From Davidsoniella eucalypti (taxonomy: Eukaryota; Ascomycota; Sordariomycetes; Microascales; Ceratocystidaceae), in contig RMBW01000011.1 in NCBI GenBank assembly GCA_004009845.1, positions 186,001-250,000 on the forward strand: a stretch of DNA of 64,000 nucleotides. Reading direction: 5' to 3'. The position numbers and the translations under genes are program-made. Numbering within the stretch: the first letter of the stretch is position 1; every line of letters starts with the position of its first letter. Below the pieces are notes generated by a model, which was not told where the DNA came from, did not search any database, and worked only from the letters and a program-made list of their open reading frames with translations. Below, piece by piece: positions 10,305 to 23,131 of this stretch.

Positions 10305-11908
10305 ATGGCAACACCCTCCAACCCAGCTCTCGAGGAGCTCAAACCTCCCACAGGCGTTGTTCGTCCGCCCCCCGAAATTCGTGTCATTCTGGAGAAGACA
10401 GCCGGCTATGTAGCCCGGAGTGGTGGCGTGTTCGAGGATCGTATTCGTGCCAAGGAAGGCGACAATCCGAAATTCAGTTTCCTTACTCCCACCGATGCCT
10501 ACCACCCGTTCTACCAATGGCGGCTTTCCGAGATCAAGGCCGGTCGCGGCACTGATGTGTCGGCTGGTAGAGTCGGCGACTCTGCGGCACCGGCAAAGAA
10601 TGTCCCCCAAGGACCACCTAAACCACCGGCATACGAATTCTCTGCGCGTATGCCGCGCTTGAACCAAAAGGATCTAGAAGTTATCAGGTTAACGGCGCTA
10701 TATGTCGCTCGCAATGGTCGCACGTGGATGACGCAGCTGGCACAGCGCGAAAGCGGCAATCCGCAGTTTCAGTTCTTAATTCCTAACCATACCTTCCACA
10801 CTTTCTTCCAGAACATGGTGGATCAATATAAGCTCATTCTTGAAATGAGCGGCTTGGACGGAAAGGGTACCAAGGCGCAGGAAGAACGTGCTGAGGCACT
10901 TAAGAACAATGTCGAAAACAAGTACCATGTGCTGGCGCGCGCAAAGCAGCGTTCAGTTTATTCACGGTACGAGGATGCCGAGAAGAAAAAGAAGGCCGAA
11001 CAAGAACAGGAGGAGAAGGCCGAGTTCGAACGGATCGACTGGAGCGATTTCGTAGTTGTCGAAACTATCACCTTCGACGATTCAGACAACACAGCCGAGC
11101 TTCCGCCGCCAGCGAACCTAGCCGACCTACAATACGCTTCGCTAGAGACAAGAAACCAAGTCTCTATAAGTTCTGACCGACGCATTGAAGAAGCCATGCC
11201 TACCGATGAAGAGAAGCCCGTATTCTATCCACCAGCTCAACTCACGACCGGCAACTTTTCACTTCCAGTCCATCCCGGCGCTCCAGTACCTGTGTATCCC
11301 CAAGCACCTGCTCCCTATGCTATGCCTCCTCCTATATCCGCACAGGCTAGTCTAGAAGAACAGCGTATACGCGAACGCCAAGAGGCTCAGGAACGAGTAC
11401 GCCAGACAAAGGACCAGGCGACAGCAGCTCCAGGACCAAGCGTAAAGATCAGAGAAAACTATGTCCCTCGAGCTCAAAGAGGACAGAAGAAAGCTACTGC
11501 TATTTGTCCTAACTGCGGTCAAAAGATACCTATGGATGAATTGCAAGAGCACATGAAGAGTAAGTTACCAATCTATCCCAAGTATACACATAAAAACGAC
11601 CATTCTACATATTCTAACCTTGAGTTTTAGTTGAACTACTTGATCCACAATGGAAAGAGCAAAAGACCAAAGCCGAAGCACGTTATGCTACCACCAATAT
11701 CTCAACAGCTGATGTCGCGAACAATCTCAAGCGTTTGGCTAGTCAACGTTCGGATGTGTTCGAGGGTGTCCAGGGTCTATCCGAAGAAGAGTTAGCACGG
11801 CGCAAGAAAGCGGCAGTTATTGGTGTTGACGGCGTACCAGATGCTACATCCGGTCCTCATATGCCACCAAACATAGCACATCAAAGGTATGGTGGTAATG
11901 GCCGGTAA
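10305..11908 (+). CDS. SF3A1: splicing factor 3A subunit 1 (SF3A1/Prp21)
   Basis: This is a component of the U2 snRNP needed for prespliceosome assembly. Exon 1 is 10305-11559 and exon 2 is 11631-11908, with donor GTAAGT, branch CTAAC and acceptor TTTTAG; the total is 510 residues. Two SURP modules are visible. The first is at about residues 26-70 (IRVILEKTAGYVARSGGVFE ... FSFLTPTDAYHPFY) and the second at about 124-170 (LEVIRLTALYVARNGRTWM ... FQFLIPNHTFHTFF). A charged helix follows at about 220-245, then a proline-rich stretch. Around residue 400 comes CPNCGQKIPMDELQEHMK, joined by splicing to IELLDPQWKEQK, the conserved Prp21 segment. The human ubiquitin-like C-terminal domain is absent, as in many fungi. 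Confidence 0.95.
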
Positions 11909-12912
11909 GTTTCTGAGGAGCTGGAGATTTGAAATTTAGGGTCGGAATGTGTTGGCGAATAAAAGAAGGCAGACAGTGTATCAGTCTCTGTATATTCTAA
12001 TTATATTTTTTATATCTATATACGTATACGATTTGTTGCATTAATCGACGAAAACATTGGCACAACTTCAAATATGAATAAACTACTCATCATGGCAACA
12101 CAAAGTGCAAAATATGAAGTTACTTGACCCTTTTTTAGCAGGGATTTTTTTCTCTTTTTGATTGATTTTATGAGCTATAGAGTTATGAATATGTTTTTAG
12201 CAGGGTTAACATTTACATACTTTACCCACTATACGTCGTGTATTGTGTAGCTGAATTACTTCCTCATATAGAAATTATATGACTAGAAACTGGGAATAAT
12301 CCATGGCTCACGTGACAAAATATGTATACAGGATCGTTACCCTTTATCATGTTCGATAAGACAGAATTTATGTTATTTTTGAAGGCCGATTCTATTATTT
12401 CTCATATGCTGTATGCTGTAAATATTGCCGCATCAACCGTTAATTGGAAATATTGGCCCAAAGTCAGCTTGCTTCTGTCTCCTTCTTCTTTCTTTTTGGC
12501 TTCCAAACTCGTCCCCCCTCCCTTGTTAGTATTGGGCACTAGAATCGTAATCGTCTTACCCACCACCCACTTCTTTCAGCCTTCTCCTCCCCGCATTGGA
12601 AAGCGAAAGCTAATCCTCAAATATCTCTAGATAAGACACAAGGCTTTCTAACACGCCATCATTAGTTAAACCTAGTGATAGCTAGAGTGTAGCGGCTAAC
12701 GTTTTTCTTTTTAATTCCATTCCTATTTTCTCTCGGTCATATTTTCTACTGCGTAGTCTGGAAATATATTGTTACAAACTATACCCGATATCCATGCGAC
12801 TCTACTAATCTACGACCCCAACACACCTCGACACACCTTCCGCAACGCCTCGTCGCATACTACTTGAGCTTAAATTCAAGACCAAAAACAGCGGTATATC
12901 GTATTGCCCACC
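11909..12912. other. intergenic; SF3A1 3' end and SNX3 promoter
   Basis: No gene is supported here. A perfect palindrome TCACGTGA sits at 12308-12315, about 600 bp before the SNX3 start. Pyrimidine-rich tracts at about 12470-12600 and 12700-12730 look like a fungal promoter and leader. Confidence 0.5.
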
Positions 12913-13415
12913 ATGCAGTCTATGCCCGATACACGGCAACAGAGCTTCGATGAGATCTACGGTCCACCGGAAAACTTCCTCGAGGTCGAAGTGCGCGCGC
13001 CGCGTACCCACGGCGTCGGCCGCAACATGTACACCGACTACGAGATTCTCTGTCGCACAAACATCCCAGCGTTCAAGCTGCGCGCATCTACAGTCCGTAG
13101 ACGGTACTCCGATTTCGAATACTTCCGCGATATCCTGGAGCGCGAGAGTGCGCGTGTTACCATCCCACCGCTTCCGGGCAAGGTCTTTACGAACCGCTTC
13201 TCAGACGACGTCATCGAGGGTAGACGAGCGGGGTTGGAGAAGTTCCTGAAGATCGTGGTTGGTCATCCGCTGCTACAGACTGGAAGCAAAGTCCTGGCTG
13301 CATTTGTACAGGGTGAGTCCTTTCTTTCTTCCCGTCATGTCGTATGTTTCCTCTATGCTAATATGTCCATTGTATGAATACAATAGACCCCAACTGGGAC
13401 CGCAACGCCTGGTAA
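12913..13415 (+). CDS. SNX3: sorting nexin 3 (Snx3/Grd19 type)
   Basis: This is a PX-domain protein that binds phosphatidylinositol 3-phosphate on endosomes and works with retromer to recycle cargo to the Golgi. Exon 1 is 12913-13312 and exon 2 is 13387-13415, with donor GTGAGT and acceptor ATAG. The product is 142 residues, typical for fungal Snx3. The PX domain fills most of the protein: NMYTDYEILCRTNIPAFKL, then VRRRYSDFEYFRDIL with the lipid-binding RRYSDF, and the LPGKVFTNRFSDDVIEGRR loop. The spliced end reads AAFVQDPNWDRNAW, as expected for the family, which proves the intron. The open frame begins at a TTG, but the first ATG is 12913. Confidence 0.96.
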
Positions 13416-16400
13416 AGTGCTCGATATGTCCCATGATTCTCTTCTCATATGCCCTTGGTCTCAGGCTAAGTCAGTCCTCACTATGTGAACTGCGCGAACC
13501 AGCCTTATCGCAGTGCTCCAACATATTGCTTCATAGTGGCATCGCCCGACTTGCAGGAAATGTCATTATGTCGAGCCTAAGACGGTCCCATCACAGATCG
13601 TAAGTAATACATGGCTAACTGAGGCATTAGCCTGGCTGTGTATATGTTGTCGTGCTATCATAATTTGTATCTTCTCGCTGCTTGCTTTTAAGTCCTTTTC
13701 TTCCTGGGTTGGCTTGGTGGTTATGTCTTATATATTAGTGTACGTACGTTTTCTTCAAAGCGTTCTATGATTAGTACGGCGTCCGGGGTTATTTGATTCT
13801 CACCTTCGATTCGCTTCTTTCTTTCAGTCTTTATTAAATGTATACACAATGGCGGTCTATTATGGACGAAAAACAATGGTCATTTATTATTTCTTTGGCA
13901 CTGTGCAGATAGCAGTTCAGGATCTATATATTATGCTTGGGTGATACTTCGATACGGTATATAAGTGTTTATATGGCCTATTCATAAGGTGTTACAGACA
14001 CTTAAGCAACGCCTTTATTGATAAAACATCAAATTATGAGAGCAATAACCAGACGACAGAAACTGAAAAGAAAAGAATCACGTACAGTGACTCTACATCC
14101 ATGATAGCACTGGAAGGCTATGGCCTTCATAAACAATATAATGAAGATCGATACTATTAGTTAACAGTTATTTTATAGTAAACTAATATGACTTCTTCAA
14201 ACGTATGACAAGCGTATTGATACTAGCTGGTATAGTTAAGTAGCATGATAAATGCGAGAAAAATCATCCATGTAACAAAAGGAAACTTTGAATTCAGTAC
14301 AAGACAAAATATAGTGTTCGACACTTGATATTACCATTGGTATGCCGCCTATACCAAGAACTATATGTTACAGATCAATAAGCTTTCGCTATAGGAAACT
14401 CAGGCCCATAGCACCTAGGACCAGGATGATTTTCAAGTGCGACGTATCATTGTTAGTGGCCGAATTAGTACCAACGGTATCTGTACAAGGCCCTCACGGA
14501 CTATAACAAAAAAACACCGAAACGGAGAGGAACAGAGCGTTTCTCTTTTGGTCTGGGAGACTGAAAACGAGCATTTCCTCGAAAAGTCTATATTTGAGGC
14601 GTCACAAACATTCAGCCATTACATGCTGCAGACTCGCCTTGTTCCGTTCCATCGACTGATTAGTAGAAATGATAGACTTGTATGATTAAGCATATGTTAA
14701 GATCCCAATCCTTGTGATATGATAACGTTAAAGCGGTCAATGTATAACGCAAATAGGCAAAACCCAGGGAATAAAGCCAGAGAAAACAAGAACATAACCA
14801 AATACTATTGAGCTAATTGGATCTCTAGTATACATTTCAAAGAGAAAATACGAATGTGCTTGAAACAGAAATAAAATACAATTGAAGAAAATACTAGGCA
14901 TAATAGGGAGGTTCTTCGGTAGCAAGCTTATCCGATGAACTGTTTAATATAGAGAAAAGTCAATCCCAGGCAGGTGGGTGGACTTGTGTATCTGTACAGA
15001 TGTATATTGCATTTACTAATATGTTACATCTTCCAACTATCAGTCTTCGTTGGGATCTAGATTTCAGACTCCTAAAGGACATACGATACGACTACATATT
15101 AATAATAAAAAATAGAAGGGGTTTTTTTTTTTTACCAGTGATGATAGGAATCTTCACGCTCATGTTCTTCGCTAAAGCAGGGTCAGCAAATATCAGTCGG
15201 GCAACATACTCGAAAGAACCGAGTCGTTTTCGTGACAGGAACGTGTAAAATAGAACTAAGCCATACTTTCTGATTCTCTTCCAGGGCAATATTTTCCCAA
15301 GTTACATAGCAGTTCTTTCTTTTTTTCATATTATGTATAATGTTTTGTCTAGTATCGATTCTTCCTCCGGTTCCTGGCCTCGCCGTATCCTGAAAAAAAA
15401 GCAAGTACAAAGATATATGAGAGTAAAAGAAGAAAATGATACAACACCGAAAATGTATTGAAGTAATATATCCTTTATTGTATGTGTGGGATCACATTTC
15501 ATCTATTTCGTGCATACAAAGGCTACAGATTGCTCCCACAGATAGATGTACATACAATAAAGAAATCTGAGTGTGGGAATATGCATGGCTAACTGGCTAG
15601 TTCGATCCTGTTGTTCTGGAAGCGCCTTTGAATGTGACGATACCGTAAATGCGAAGCACAGTGACAAGTTTACGTCCATAGAAGATGGTTCATGGACGAG
15701 GATTGTGTAATTAAGTCAGTAAAAAAGAATATACAACAACATCAAAATCAAGGAAGCACTATTCTCTACTTTATTTGTATAAAGAATGATAGGGTTTCAT
15801 ATTCCAAGGGTTAACGCTACTATCGCTTCAAGTAAAATTGAGTTTCCCTTCATCCTCTTTAAATAGTTGCTAACTGCTAATGAGCAGCCCTGCAGCAATA
15901 CTAATATCAGCTGCATCTAAAGATGTGATCGACTGGATAAGCGGTCAAAGTCTGGTAGTAATAGGAATTTTCTTTACTCGACTTGGAAAAATAGGTTCAG
16001 CTATAAAAACCGAACAACGAAAAAGTGCAAGTGTTCCCCTTCCCCTATATACATCATGTTTGTGGTTGTAACAACATAGTGTACTAGTTGAGGGAAAGGA
16101 GCTTTCTCCTTTAAAGAAGATGGCATATTCTATAACGATGATTTAGATATGCCAAGGAATAGATAGATCTCAATATACACCATAGCATGTTTTTGACTGG
16201 CCATGGATGGATTGTATGTTCCCGTTTCAGGTTTTTCCCTTTTTCCTTCTTTTTTTTCTTCATGATCCCTAGTCTATACCAAGAGAGCTACAGATGTATG
16301 CGCTACATATGTTTGTACTGGAATCCCTTTTTATAGTGTATTTTGCTTCTATCCATATGTGTATATCTACGTTTGTTATATCTGCACATGCATCGATTTG

Positions 16401-18999
16401 TTTCTTGATGGCTATGAGATGCGCAATGTACATGCAACTTTGCATAAGATAGCTAAAGTCTCACAAGAAAAATTTCCGTATGAGAGCAGCAATGAGTAAA
16501 TGGGCGACTGGAGTCAAAAAAATAAAAAATTCCGGCATCTTTTCCATACCCCTTAGAGTTTACGCAATTTATATACTGTACATAAGCCATTGATACCCTA
16601 CAAATCAAGTTTGGTAATGATTTTAAATATAGCTATATGTATCCAAAATGTGTGTATAAACATATGAATACATATGTAGTTCATACAGATATGCTGTTGC
16701 CTGATCTGCTTTAGGACAAAGTGTGAGACACAAGTTGATGGTACTTGCTTTTCAATCCCTGGGAAACTTGGGACTGGACATAACAACATCAAGGTTTGAA
16801 ATCAAAGACGGAAAATGACTGACTGGACTTCCCAAAGTTTGAAAGTAACGCCACGTGGGATGAACTACAGGCTTTCCCTTTGGAGCAGCCTTATCGTAGC
16901 AAGCTCGGTTTTTTTTTCTTTCTTTGTTCTCGTAGAAATTTTCTATTCACATGGTTTTTTGTATATTGGAGAAAGGGCTTTGGTAATTTGGAGACTAGTA
17001 TCCTGAGAAGGGATTACAAGCTACGTACATAACGAGACCCTGAAATCATTTACATTTATGGTGACTACACAGTGACGCTGGTGTGGAGAATGCCTAAAGT
17101 AGGATAGGCCGGTGGTGAGCTCTTCTTCTTCGTTTTAGCATGGGTTTTACTAGACACCAGCGTGGCTTAGGTTCCGAGATTGTTAACTGCGTGTTAGAGT
17201 CGTAAACTTGGTGAGCTCGAGGGATAAAAGGTTAGATGATGGCGAATTATTTCGCTGATTGTGTACATATACATATAGTTAATGTAAGTGTGCCGTTTTT
17301 AGCCTGTATCTACTTGATGATAGTATTTGTACTCCAATTGACAAATCTTGGCTTTGTACAAATGTATTTGAAATCGTACGAAAAGACTGTAGAACAAAGA
17401 GGATTAGTTGTTACTTCTGTGATCATAGAGGCTATATTATAGCAAAAGGAATTGATCCTTACAAGGGCAAGAACTAGTGAAGTCGGTCACTAGCAAGAGG
17501 CTCGGCTGATGTATTTTCATTTATTCAGTATTTTATCGTGTACTGATGTGCGCTATTTTATAGAGTACGAGAATAATAGTGTGGGATTGGGGGGCGCCAA
17601 GCATGAAAACACTGGCAAGTATTGGTTGAGGCCATGGCATTTTTGGCTGACCTGTCTTGAGGGTCTTTTATTTTCTCTCATTCTCGTGTGTTTCTGTAAG
17701 ATATGATATCATGGAAGAGAGAGATATATATTGTTTGTACAGAAGGCGCTTCTAGTTGACGGTAATATAGGCGTGTATGCATATGTTAGTTCATGAATGA
17801 TAATAGTGAGCTGAAAGGGCGTTGAAGTTTGAACAGTAGGAACTAGCCTTGAGGCGCCAACAAATAGAGACAACGGATTATAGGGTTTGCAAGACACTGG
17901 CCACTGGTTGGTGAATGAATCTCGGCCGCTATGGATCAGTGATTATGTGAGGTGGTAGTGACGCTGAAATCTGGGGCTAAAAGCATACGTGACTGGCCGA
18001 TCAACCGACCGATAGCCATCAGACATTTAATATGTAGTGTGAGTGACTTTCTGCCCATGGTGGCGGGTGATATAGCATTTGCCTTTTCCAGGGCCGTGTT
18101 GAAATAAGCCCGCCGGACAGAGTCTCAAATATACTGCAGATACAAATCAATCACATGCAGGAATCCACAAGCCGTCCAACAGAGAGTTCTCGTAGAAAAT
18201 CTACGCTGTACAAGCAGAATATCTGCTAGATTGACGAGCGCGATAAAATACGCACCAAATGGACTGATATCATTGAGAATTGAACATGATGACGTTGATG
18301 ATGTTTCTATCGCCTGGACAGAAAAAAGAGAGAAAAAAGACCAAGGCACTAATATTCTGCCTGGAAAAGAGCTTCCAAGAACAGCGACTTCTCGGGTACT
18401 TTCCTCTGGGCTTCGTTAGGCGACGAGTTACTGGATTTAACAGTCTGTGCTGAAGTAACTAGTGGGTATCGACAAAAAAGGCGCTCCTTCTCAGATCCTG
18501 CTGGCAAACCTAGCTTCTTTCCGCTTCTGGGGTGCAAGAAAAAAAAGAGATAAAACATGCCACTTATAGAGCGATCGATTTCGTCACTGCCTAGATAGCC
18601 AAGGAAAGAGCCGTTGAAGCTGAGCGAGAGAAACAGCACTAGCGTCAGTAGTTGCCTCCTACGGCGAACGGCGCTATTTTCGTTGATTTTTCTTCTTTTA
18701 TTCCTTTCGCTCTTTTACGACAAAGTGACGGGCGAGCTACTTTGCTCTTGATTATAATTTAGTAGTTAACTATCGATTTTCCGCCGTAGAGCTGTTATTT
18801 TTTTTTTTAAAAAAAACTTTCTTTTCCTTTTCTGCTATTTTCTGGGTATATTTTAGTTTCTTCGTTCTGCGCTTGACGACTTCCGACGACCTTGGCACGA
18901 TTACCTTCCTCACTATCGCCGTATCTGACATTTCTTGCTTCGGCTCTTGAGTTGTTGAGAGCCTTATCATTAACGAGTACATTTATTTTATGTTGATTT
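13416..18999. other. gene-empty 5.6-kb stretch
   Basis: I find no protein or RNA gene. Only short ORFs without family resemblance occur, in AT-rich sequence. A tRNA-like A-box and B-box pair near 15590-15612 has the wrong spacing. Long A/T runs occur near 15121-15132 and 18799-18818. Confidence 0.5.
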
Positions 19000-20689
19000 C
19001 CTCCCTTCCTTGCTCTTTTCTCCCACGAATCTTGACGTTTTACGCCCTTTTTCCGCTGTGCACAATTCAATCTCACACTCGTGCACTTTCGTTCGTTCGC
19101 TCGCTTTCAAATTCTCACGCCTCAGCCACCACAACACAACCGCTTTATTTTTTCTGTTGTCCTGTTGCTTGGACGATTGTTCGATCTTTGCTCACTACGC
19201 CAAATCAATAAACAAACCCGCGCCCGTCCTTCCCGCCACCCATTCATTCGGCCTCCCGTTTCCACCGCTTTGTGGCTGGACGATCTCATCACGAATCGAC
19301 GACCCACAGCTCCGAATCGCTCCTATCTTCTGTATTCAGGACCAAGACGCTTCCAGCAGCGCCGCAGCCTTGATTCTTACAGCGTACATCAAACTTCGGG
19401 ACTGCTTGCGCTTAAGCCAACCGAGCATACAACCAAGTACTTCGTCTACAACAAACCTGACTGCACCCTAGCCCACCCTATACTACATCTACTGTGCTTG
19501 GCCTGCTGCTGCTAGTACACACACATACTGGAGCATAGCAGACTGATTCGCCTGAGACATCACCTGGCTGATTTTGCTACTGCTACTGCTACTGCTACTG
19601 CTACTGTACTGCTACCACAACCAACTGCTACTCTGCTGCTGCCCTCCCTTGCAGCCTGGTGTGTCTTTGCCTGCAGCCACTAACCCATTTCTTGCCCTCA
19701 ATCACCGCTTGGTGTGGTTGGAGGAACGAGGAACGAGGAACGAACCACTCTCTGCGTCCGTCCACACTTGCATCTGCATTTCTCTGCATCTGCATCTGCA
19801 GTTGTTTTGATATTTGCTTGCTCGGTGTCTTTCTGGCTTGCACTTCTGAGTGCAATCAACCGACGGCCTGGACACCAGATCTGTTACAAATATAGTTCGT
19901 ACTAGTAGCACGGCTTGTCTATCTATGGTGTGTGATTTGATTTGATTGCACCGCCTCACACTCGACAGTGCAGACAAACAACAATAATAGTGTTGGCATC
20001 GATCACTTCCTACTCGTCTTTCTCTAATTCCCTCCCTCTTTCGCCCGCTTGACCAAGTACAACCCGACGCTCGGTCTTTTCTGTTTTCTTTGTCTGCGAG
20101 CTGCGCTGCTTCAAGTGTAACTGCTCAGCAGTGCTTGAGCCAGCCCGTGGCCAGCCAACCAAGCTATTCAAGCCGGCCAGTCAGCAAGGAAAAAGAGAAC
20201 GCCTGGCTGCTGTCCTACTATTAATACTGCCACTGCGACTACTAATCGCTATTACCAACTACTTTCTCTGACTGCTACTCCATACGAAGTGAGTAGCAAG
20301 GTCGCCTACACCACGATACGAGTTTAATTCCTACTGTATATTATTATATTTTTATATCATTACATTTTCTACATGGCTGCGTAAGTCCTGAAGTCCTCAA
20401 TCTCTAAACCTCACCTTATTGTCATCCTCTAGCCCTTCAGCATACCATAGTTGCACTTGACTGGCTAGCCCTGTCTGCCTGCCTGGTCTATGGTTCCCGT
20501 CCCTCGTTTTCCCCCCATTTCTCACCAGCCTATCCCTTCCCTTTGTTCAATCTTATTTTTCTCGTTCAGACTGGATATTTCCATTCATTACCCGTCCATT
20601 CTCTCTACTTCCACTCTCTTTATCCCAATCACCACCACAAATAGAGCAGCTGTCGCCTGTATGTGCACAGCGCTCTGTTAACTGCCATC
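19000..20689 (+). promoter_or_regulatory. CT-rich promoter and long leader of the SEC2-like gene
   Basis: From about 19.0 kb the plus strand becomes pyrimidine-rich with many CTCT, TTCTT and CTGCT tracts, which is characteristic of promoters and 5' leaders in filamentous fungi. Strong donor signals occur at 20289 (GTGAGT) and 20381 (GTAAGT), and acceptors end at 20432 and 20644, so the leader probably contains an intron. An upstream ATG at 20373 is followed after eight bases by the second donor. Joining it to either acceptor gives a short uORF that terminates before or soon after the main ATG, so it does not extend the protein. The several ORFs of 60-150 codons here look like products of base composition. 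Confidence 0.5.
19576..19605. repeat. hexanucleotide microsatellite (GCTACT)5
   Basis: Five perfect copies of GCTACT lie inside the CT-rich leader region of the SEC2-like gene. They are followed by an interrupted copy. Confidence 0.9.
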
Positions 20690-23131
20690 ATGGCCCTGAC
20701 TGACGGGTTTCGCAGCTTCATCAATATGGCCGCCTGGAGCAGTCAACCAGCCGCTGCTAGCGAAAACGACATTCCTTCCCGAGCTTCCCGCTCGCTTGGC
20801 CATCTACGCTCATTTTCACAGTCGATCTCCATGTCCGTCGCCGGTCTCAACTCACAACCACGCCCGGCTGCTGGCCCTACACGCCTCGATATGTCCAACT
20901 CGTCGAATGTGTATAATCCCGATACCGAAGACCTTATTCCACCAGCTCCGCCATCATCGTCAGGCTCTATTGCCACGCCGTTAACACCAATAGAGGCCGA
21001 TATCAGCACCTTGCCAGATCCACGAACGAAACAACACTCCCCCGATGACGATGCTCCTGCTTCCTCTGCCGCCTCAACATTCACCCGTGCTTCCGATCTT
21101 GAGAGTGAAGTGACGACCCTAAGCAACAAACTCATAAATGCCATCAACAACCAGACAGTCCTCGGCGACACCCTGAGCTCTACACGAGAGGAGCTGATTC
21201 AGTCTAAAGCCTCTATTCAAAGATTAGAGGGCGTCATTAGCAAACAACGCGAGATGCTGTCTGGCGATGTCTGGATCAGGAAGAAGGCATATGAAGCTGA
21301 AAAATGCGATCTCATTGCCAAGATTGGCGAAGAGAAGCGTCTACGTCTTGATTCCGAAAAGGAAAAGGTCGCCATGGAGCATGAACTCGAGCAGTTGTCT
21401 GTAGAGCTCTTCGAGGAAGCCAACAAGATGGTGATTGCTGCCAAGGAAGAGGCACAGAAGAAGCATGATGTTGTTGTCAAGAAGAACGAGCAGTTGCATG
21501 CTCGTGTATCCGAGACCGAGAGCCTTCTGCGCTCACAGCAAGACCAACTCGCCCAGTTAAAGCACGTCATCGAACAAATGAAGCTTGAGCGCGATGAGAA
21601 CAGAAGTAATGCTACCACAACTACTTCTTCTCGCCGCTCTAGCCGGATCTATTCCGTACGCGGAGACGAAACTTCTATCATCGACTCGCAGCTACTTTCA
21701 CCAACTCATCCTCACCACCAGCAACATGCCCCAGTACCTGCTTCTCCCACTACTTTCACGCACCTTATCACGCCTGTGCTACGGACCGATCTTGGTGTCT
21801 ACGAAGATTTCAAGACTCTAGTTCATGTCTCGCAAAACTTCAACAACAGGAATTCAGGCGGCTCTTTCTCAGGCAGCACATTCCCTGGTGCTTCGCTCAT
21901 GATTGGTGGCATCGGTGGCGTAACTTCTAGTGCTGCTTCTATCATGTCCTCTGCTGCCTCAGTCCACAGCACTGCTAGCACCACAACTAATGGTATACCG
22001 TCATTGAAGGATCTGAAGTTTTTCAAGCGTGTCATGGTCGAAGATGTCGATCCTACTCTCCGTCTTGATTTGGCTCCTTCCCTCTCTTGGTTGGCCCGTC
22101 GCAGCGTTACAACTGCCATCACTGATGGTACGCTCGTAGTTGAGCCTGTTCACTCTACTCAGCCCATGACTGCCATAACTCACCCACACTACTACCCTTG
22201 CTCTCTATGTGGCGAGTCGAGAAAGACAGATAATTTCCTGCGCACGCACAGATTTCGTGTTAGCGAGACCGACTCTGCTCAACGATACCCACTGTGCCCG
22301 TACTGCCTTGGCCGTGTACGCACAACTTGCGAGTTTCTTGGCTTTTTGCGTATCCTCAAGGACGGACACTGGCGCTCGGAAGATCCAGAAGACGAAAAGG
22401 CAGCCTGGGAAGAGAGTGTCAGACTCCGGGAACAAATGTTTTGGGCTCGCATGGGTGGTGGTGTTGTCCCCGTGACGCATCATAGCTTTATTGAGTCAGA
22501 TAGAAGCCGTCCTGTTAGTGCTGATCAATCAGTTCCTTCAATTGTAGCTTCTGATTTCACCGACGCAGTGAGCACCCAGGAGCCTCAGCCCCATGGTCAA
22601 GAAGAGTCTTCATGTCTACACCGCACCGAGACCGAAATCCGTATCGATTCTATAATGCCTAAGACGGCCATTGGAGATTTGAGTGCGGAAAAGGCTGATT
22701 CGGATTCTGAATCTGCTTCTGAATACGGCAACTCTGACTCTGGCTCTGGAGAGGAAACCGATGCTGAGACACCGGTCACTGACAAACAAGACTCTATCCT
22801 CTCACCTCCACCAAATGGCGATTGCGATATTCCCACTCCCATCCCCCACGACTACAGCGAGATCTCTTTCAGTCTAACTGAGTCTTCACCAACTCCTTCG
22901 ATCTACGGAGCTGAAGATGATGTCGCTAAGGACTCGACTGAAGAGAAGGTCGTGGTAGAAAAGGAGGAGATCGTCGTTGAGATGAAGTCTAAAGATGAGA
23001 TCGTTACCACCATTACTCCTCTTCCAGAGCTGGAGTTTATGGCCACTGAAACAACTATCCAGGATAAGCGTAAAGTTTCTGGTGACAAGGCAAACCTGTC
23101 GATCACGATTCCTGGTGACCAGGGAAACTAG
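20690..23131 (+). CDS. SEC2: SEC2-type Rab guanine nucleotide exchange factor
   Basis: Sec2 activates the Rab GTPase Sec4 on secretory vesicles and drives polarised exocytosis. The protein is 813 residues, intronless, from the ATG at 20690 (the frame is open from a GTG at 20663). A disordered N-terminus is followed by a long coiled coil at about residues 135-300. That coiled coil contains the Sec2 signature ELEQLSVELFEEANKMVIAA at about 233-252, where the GTPase binds. A cysteine pair module at about residues 500-545 (YPCSLCGESRK ... YPLCPYCLGRVRTTCEFLGF) and the following helix (DEKAAWEESVRLREQMFWAR) recur in fungal Sec2 homologues. The C-terminus is long, acidic and Ser-rich, a likely phosphorylation and scaffold region. 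The family is secure; which Rab it serves is inferred. Confidence 0.88.
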   Translation: MALTDGFRSFINMAAWSSQPAAASENDIPSRASRSLGHLRSFSQSISMSVAGLNSQPRPAAGPTRLDMSNSSNVYNPDTEDLIPPAPPSSSGSIATPLTPIEADISTLPDPRTKQHSPDDDAPASSAASTFTRASDLESEVTTLSNKLINAINNQTVLGDTLSSTREELIQSKASIQRLEGVISKQREMLSGDVWIRKKAYEAEKCDLIAKIGEEKRLRLDSEKEKVAMEHELEQLSVELFEEANKMVIAAKEEAQKKHDVVVKKNEQLHARVSETESLLRSQQDQLAQLKHVIEQMKLERDENRSNATTTTSSRRSSRIYSVRGDETSIIDSQLLSPTHPHHQQHAPVPASPTTFTHLITPVLRTDLGVYEDFKTLVHVSQNFNNRNSGGSFSGSTFPGASLMIGGIGGVTSSAASIMSSAASVHSTASTTTNGIPSLKDLKFFKRVMVEDVDPTLRLDLAPSLSWLARRSVTTAITDGTLVVEPVHSTQPMTAITHPHYYPCSLCGESRKTDNFLRTHRFRVSETDSAQRYPLCPYCLGRVRTTCEFLGFLRILKDGHWRSEDPEDEKAAWEESVRLREQMFWARMGGGVVPVTHHSFIESDRSRPVSADQSVPSIVASDFTDAVSTQEPQPHGQEESSCLHRTETEIRIDSIMPKTAIGDLSAEKADSDSESASEYGNSDSGSGEETDAETPVTDKQDSILSPPPNGDCDIPTPIPHDYSEISFSLTESSPTPSIYGAEDDVAKDSTEEKVVVEKEEIVVEMKSKDEIVTTITPLPELEFMATETTIQDKRKVSGDKANLSITIPGDQGN

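Noticed and set aside
15588..15612. A-box and B-box like words suggesting a tRNA
   Set aside because: The two boxes are only a few bases apart and no acceptor stem can be formed.
19010..19515. Overlapping ORFs of about 150 codons before the SEC2-like gene
   Set aside because: They are rich in Ser, Leu, Thr and Pro as expected from CT-rich DNA, overlap each other in different frames and resemble no family.
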